Origin: Microcoleus sp036705565
GTDB lineage: Bacteria; Cyanobacteriota; Cyanobacteriia; Cyanobacteriales; Microcoleaceae
NCBI GenBank assembly: GCA_036705565.1
Contig: JAUBUY010000027.1
Length of the DNA: 64,000 nucleotides
Reading direction: 5' to 3' (one strand)
Of this stretch, positions 63,150-64,000 are shown piece by piece (within the stretch, counting starts at the first letter, position 1; each line of letters begins with the position of its first letter). The translations under genes and the position numbers were made by a program. The notes under the pieces were generated by a model, which made no database searches, was not told the origin of the DNA, and was given only the letters and a program-made list of their open reading frames with translations.

Positions 63150-63452
63150 AACATTAGTTTAGGTTGAAAAACCCAGTTAATACTTGGAGCTAGTTCTTAC
63201 CGCTGGTAAGTATTATAAACCATTTTGTACTTAAACACAACTTACACAAGGAAGACGCGATATCGGTTCTACAATCTTTCATCTTATACCAAATTATTAA
63301 AAGTCAAAGCGAACCGTAGAGACACGGCATTTCCGTGTGCTCGTCCCCGCGCCGGACAAGGCATTTCCCTGTCCCTACCGATGTTCACATACAATATACA
63401 GCACTTCCGGATGTTATGAGGTACAATAGAATTGACTAAAAATAATATACCA
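63150..63452. other. Gene-free spacer before the transposase
   Basis: Contains a GAGACACGGCATTTCCGTG...CAAGGCATTTCCCTGTC pair of hairpins (about 63320-63375). No terminal inverted repeat of the IS element could be fixed with confidence near 63410-63450. Confidence 0.4.
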
Positions 63453-63931
63453 ATGAAAGCATACTCAGTAGATTTGCGCTCCAAAATAGTAGCAGCCCAT
63501 ATCGAGCAGAAGCTGTCGATCAGAAAAACAGCAGCGATATTTTCCGTCAGTAAAAGCTTAGTTCAAAAACTGGTCAAGCAACAAAAAATCGAGGGTAATT
63601 TACAGCCGAAACCCAGCGGGAAACCGAGATACAGTCATTTGAATAATTCCACAGCTTCTTTGAGAGAAATAGTGGCAGCACATCCCGATGCAACCTTACT
63701 AGAATTGTGTGAGTTATTTGCCCAGAAGACCGGAAATTGGGTTGGTAGAACAGCCATGTGTAACGCCTTACAAAAGTTGGGATTAAATCGTAAAAAAAAA
63801 CCGTGAGAAGTAGCCAAGCCGGTACTGAAAGAGTCATGAAATTAAGATTAGAGTATTGGGAAAAAGTCAAGCATATCGACCCAAAAAATCTAGTCTTTTT
63901 AGATGAAACTGGAGTATTGCTAGCAGGGTAA
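63453..63931 (+). pseudogene. Truncated IS630-family transposase with A9 frameshift site
   Basis: The first frame starts at ATG 63453 (MKAYSVDLRSKIVAAHIEQK) and has the IS630-type helix-turn-helix (SIRKTAAIFSVSKSLVQKLVK) and winged second half (TGNWVGRTAMCNALQKLGL). It ends at 63806, just after nine A (63792-63800). The frame shifted there continues as KHIDPKNLVFLDETGVLLAG with the first catalytic Asp (FLDETG), then stops at 63929-63931. The remaining catalytic residues are missing. The A9 site is typical of programmed frameshifting in this family; the early stop shows the copy is decayed. Confidence 0.82.
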
Positions 63932-64000
63932 ACGCATCTTAATTTCAACCTCAAACATGATAAGATGAAGTGTTTAGCTAAATCAAGTGCGTAATTGATA

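Overview
The window reads as chromosomal DNA of a filamentous, Microcoleus/Oscillatoria-like cyanobacterium. The evidence is dense HIP1-type GCGATCGC octamers, CP12, Ycf20, a helical carotenoid protein, cyanophycin genes, an SLH/OprB porin, several cyanobacterial DUF families, and many short dispersed and tandem repeats between genes. No rRNA, tRNA or CRISPR array was recognised. A run of 100 N (about 37087-37186) marks an assembly gap inside a duplicated repeat.

Left end (1-6.6 kb) is a defence-like island, all on the minus strand. A 1317-aa DinG/XPD-like helicase with a C-terminal PD-(D/E)xK-type nuclease is followed, after one base, by a gene that leaves the window after about 415 codons. 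This layout resembles DdmDE (helicase-nuclease plus Argonaute-like partner), or a pPIWI_RE-type cassette. Next to it lie a fused antitoxin-toxin remnant and a small two-gene unit whose larger protein carries a HEPN-type RNxxxH motif. Further defence or toxin-antitoxin pieces are an orphan HigA-like antidote (37.3 kb) and a GmrSD-type DUF262/DUF1524 protein (38.4-40.1 kb).

6.7-25 kb: a GT39 glycosyltransferase, Ycf20, plant-type glycerate kinase, a helical carotenoid protein, a PAS-GAF histidine kinase divergent from a NarL-type regulator, a GH13 branching-type amylase, a phytochrome-like GAF/GGDEF/EAL protein and small conserved proteins (DUF2267, CheY-like, DUF2294, BON). A decayed GH13 paralogue lies at 25.1-26.0 kb.

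27-37 kb: cyanophycinase divergent from a CphA2-type cyanophycin synthetase, a CHASE-type histidine kinase whose start directly follows an ORF-less HEARO/omega-RNA-like element, an esterase, a DUF2555 protein and CoaBC.

40-54 kb: a carotenoid-type cluster (CruE-like FAD/Rieske protein, and a methyltransferase overlapping a Rieske oxygenase, a probable split CruH), a CHAT protein with a proline-rich partner, a glycosyltransferase, an SLH porin with a structured leader region, and a FIST protein.

55-64 kb: cp12, whose leader holds both a conserved element shared with the porin leader and a second HEARO-like RNA; a DUF3177 protein; an HD-like protein; two tandem mini peptidoglycan-binding proteins; a 1131-aa sensor kinase/adenylate cyclase; and a truncated IS630-type transposase.

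The main points for follow-up are the DdmDE-like pair, the two ORF-less HEARO-like RNAs, the leader shared by porin and cp12, the split CruH, and four copies of a roughly 110-bp intergenic element that carries AAAATCT heptad arrays.
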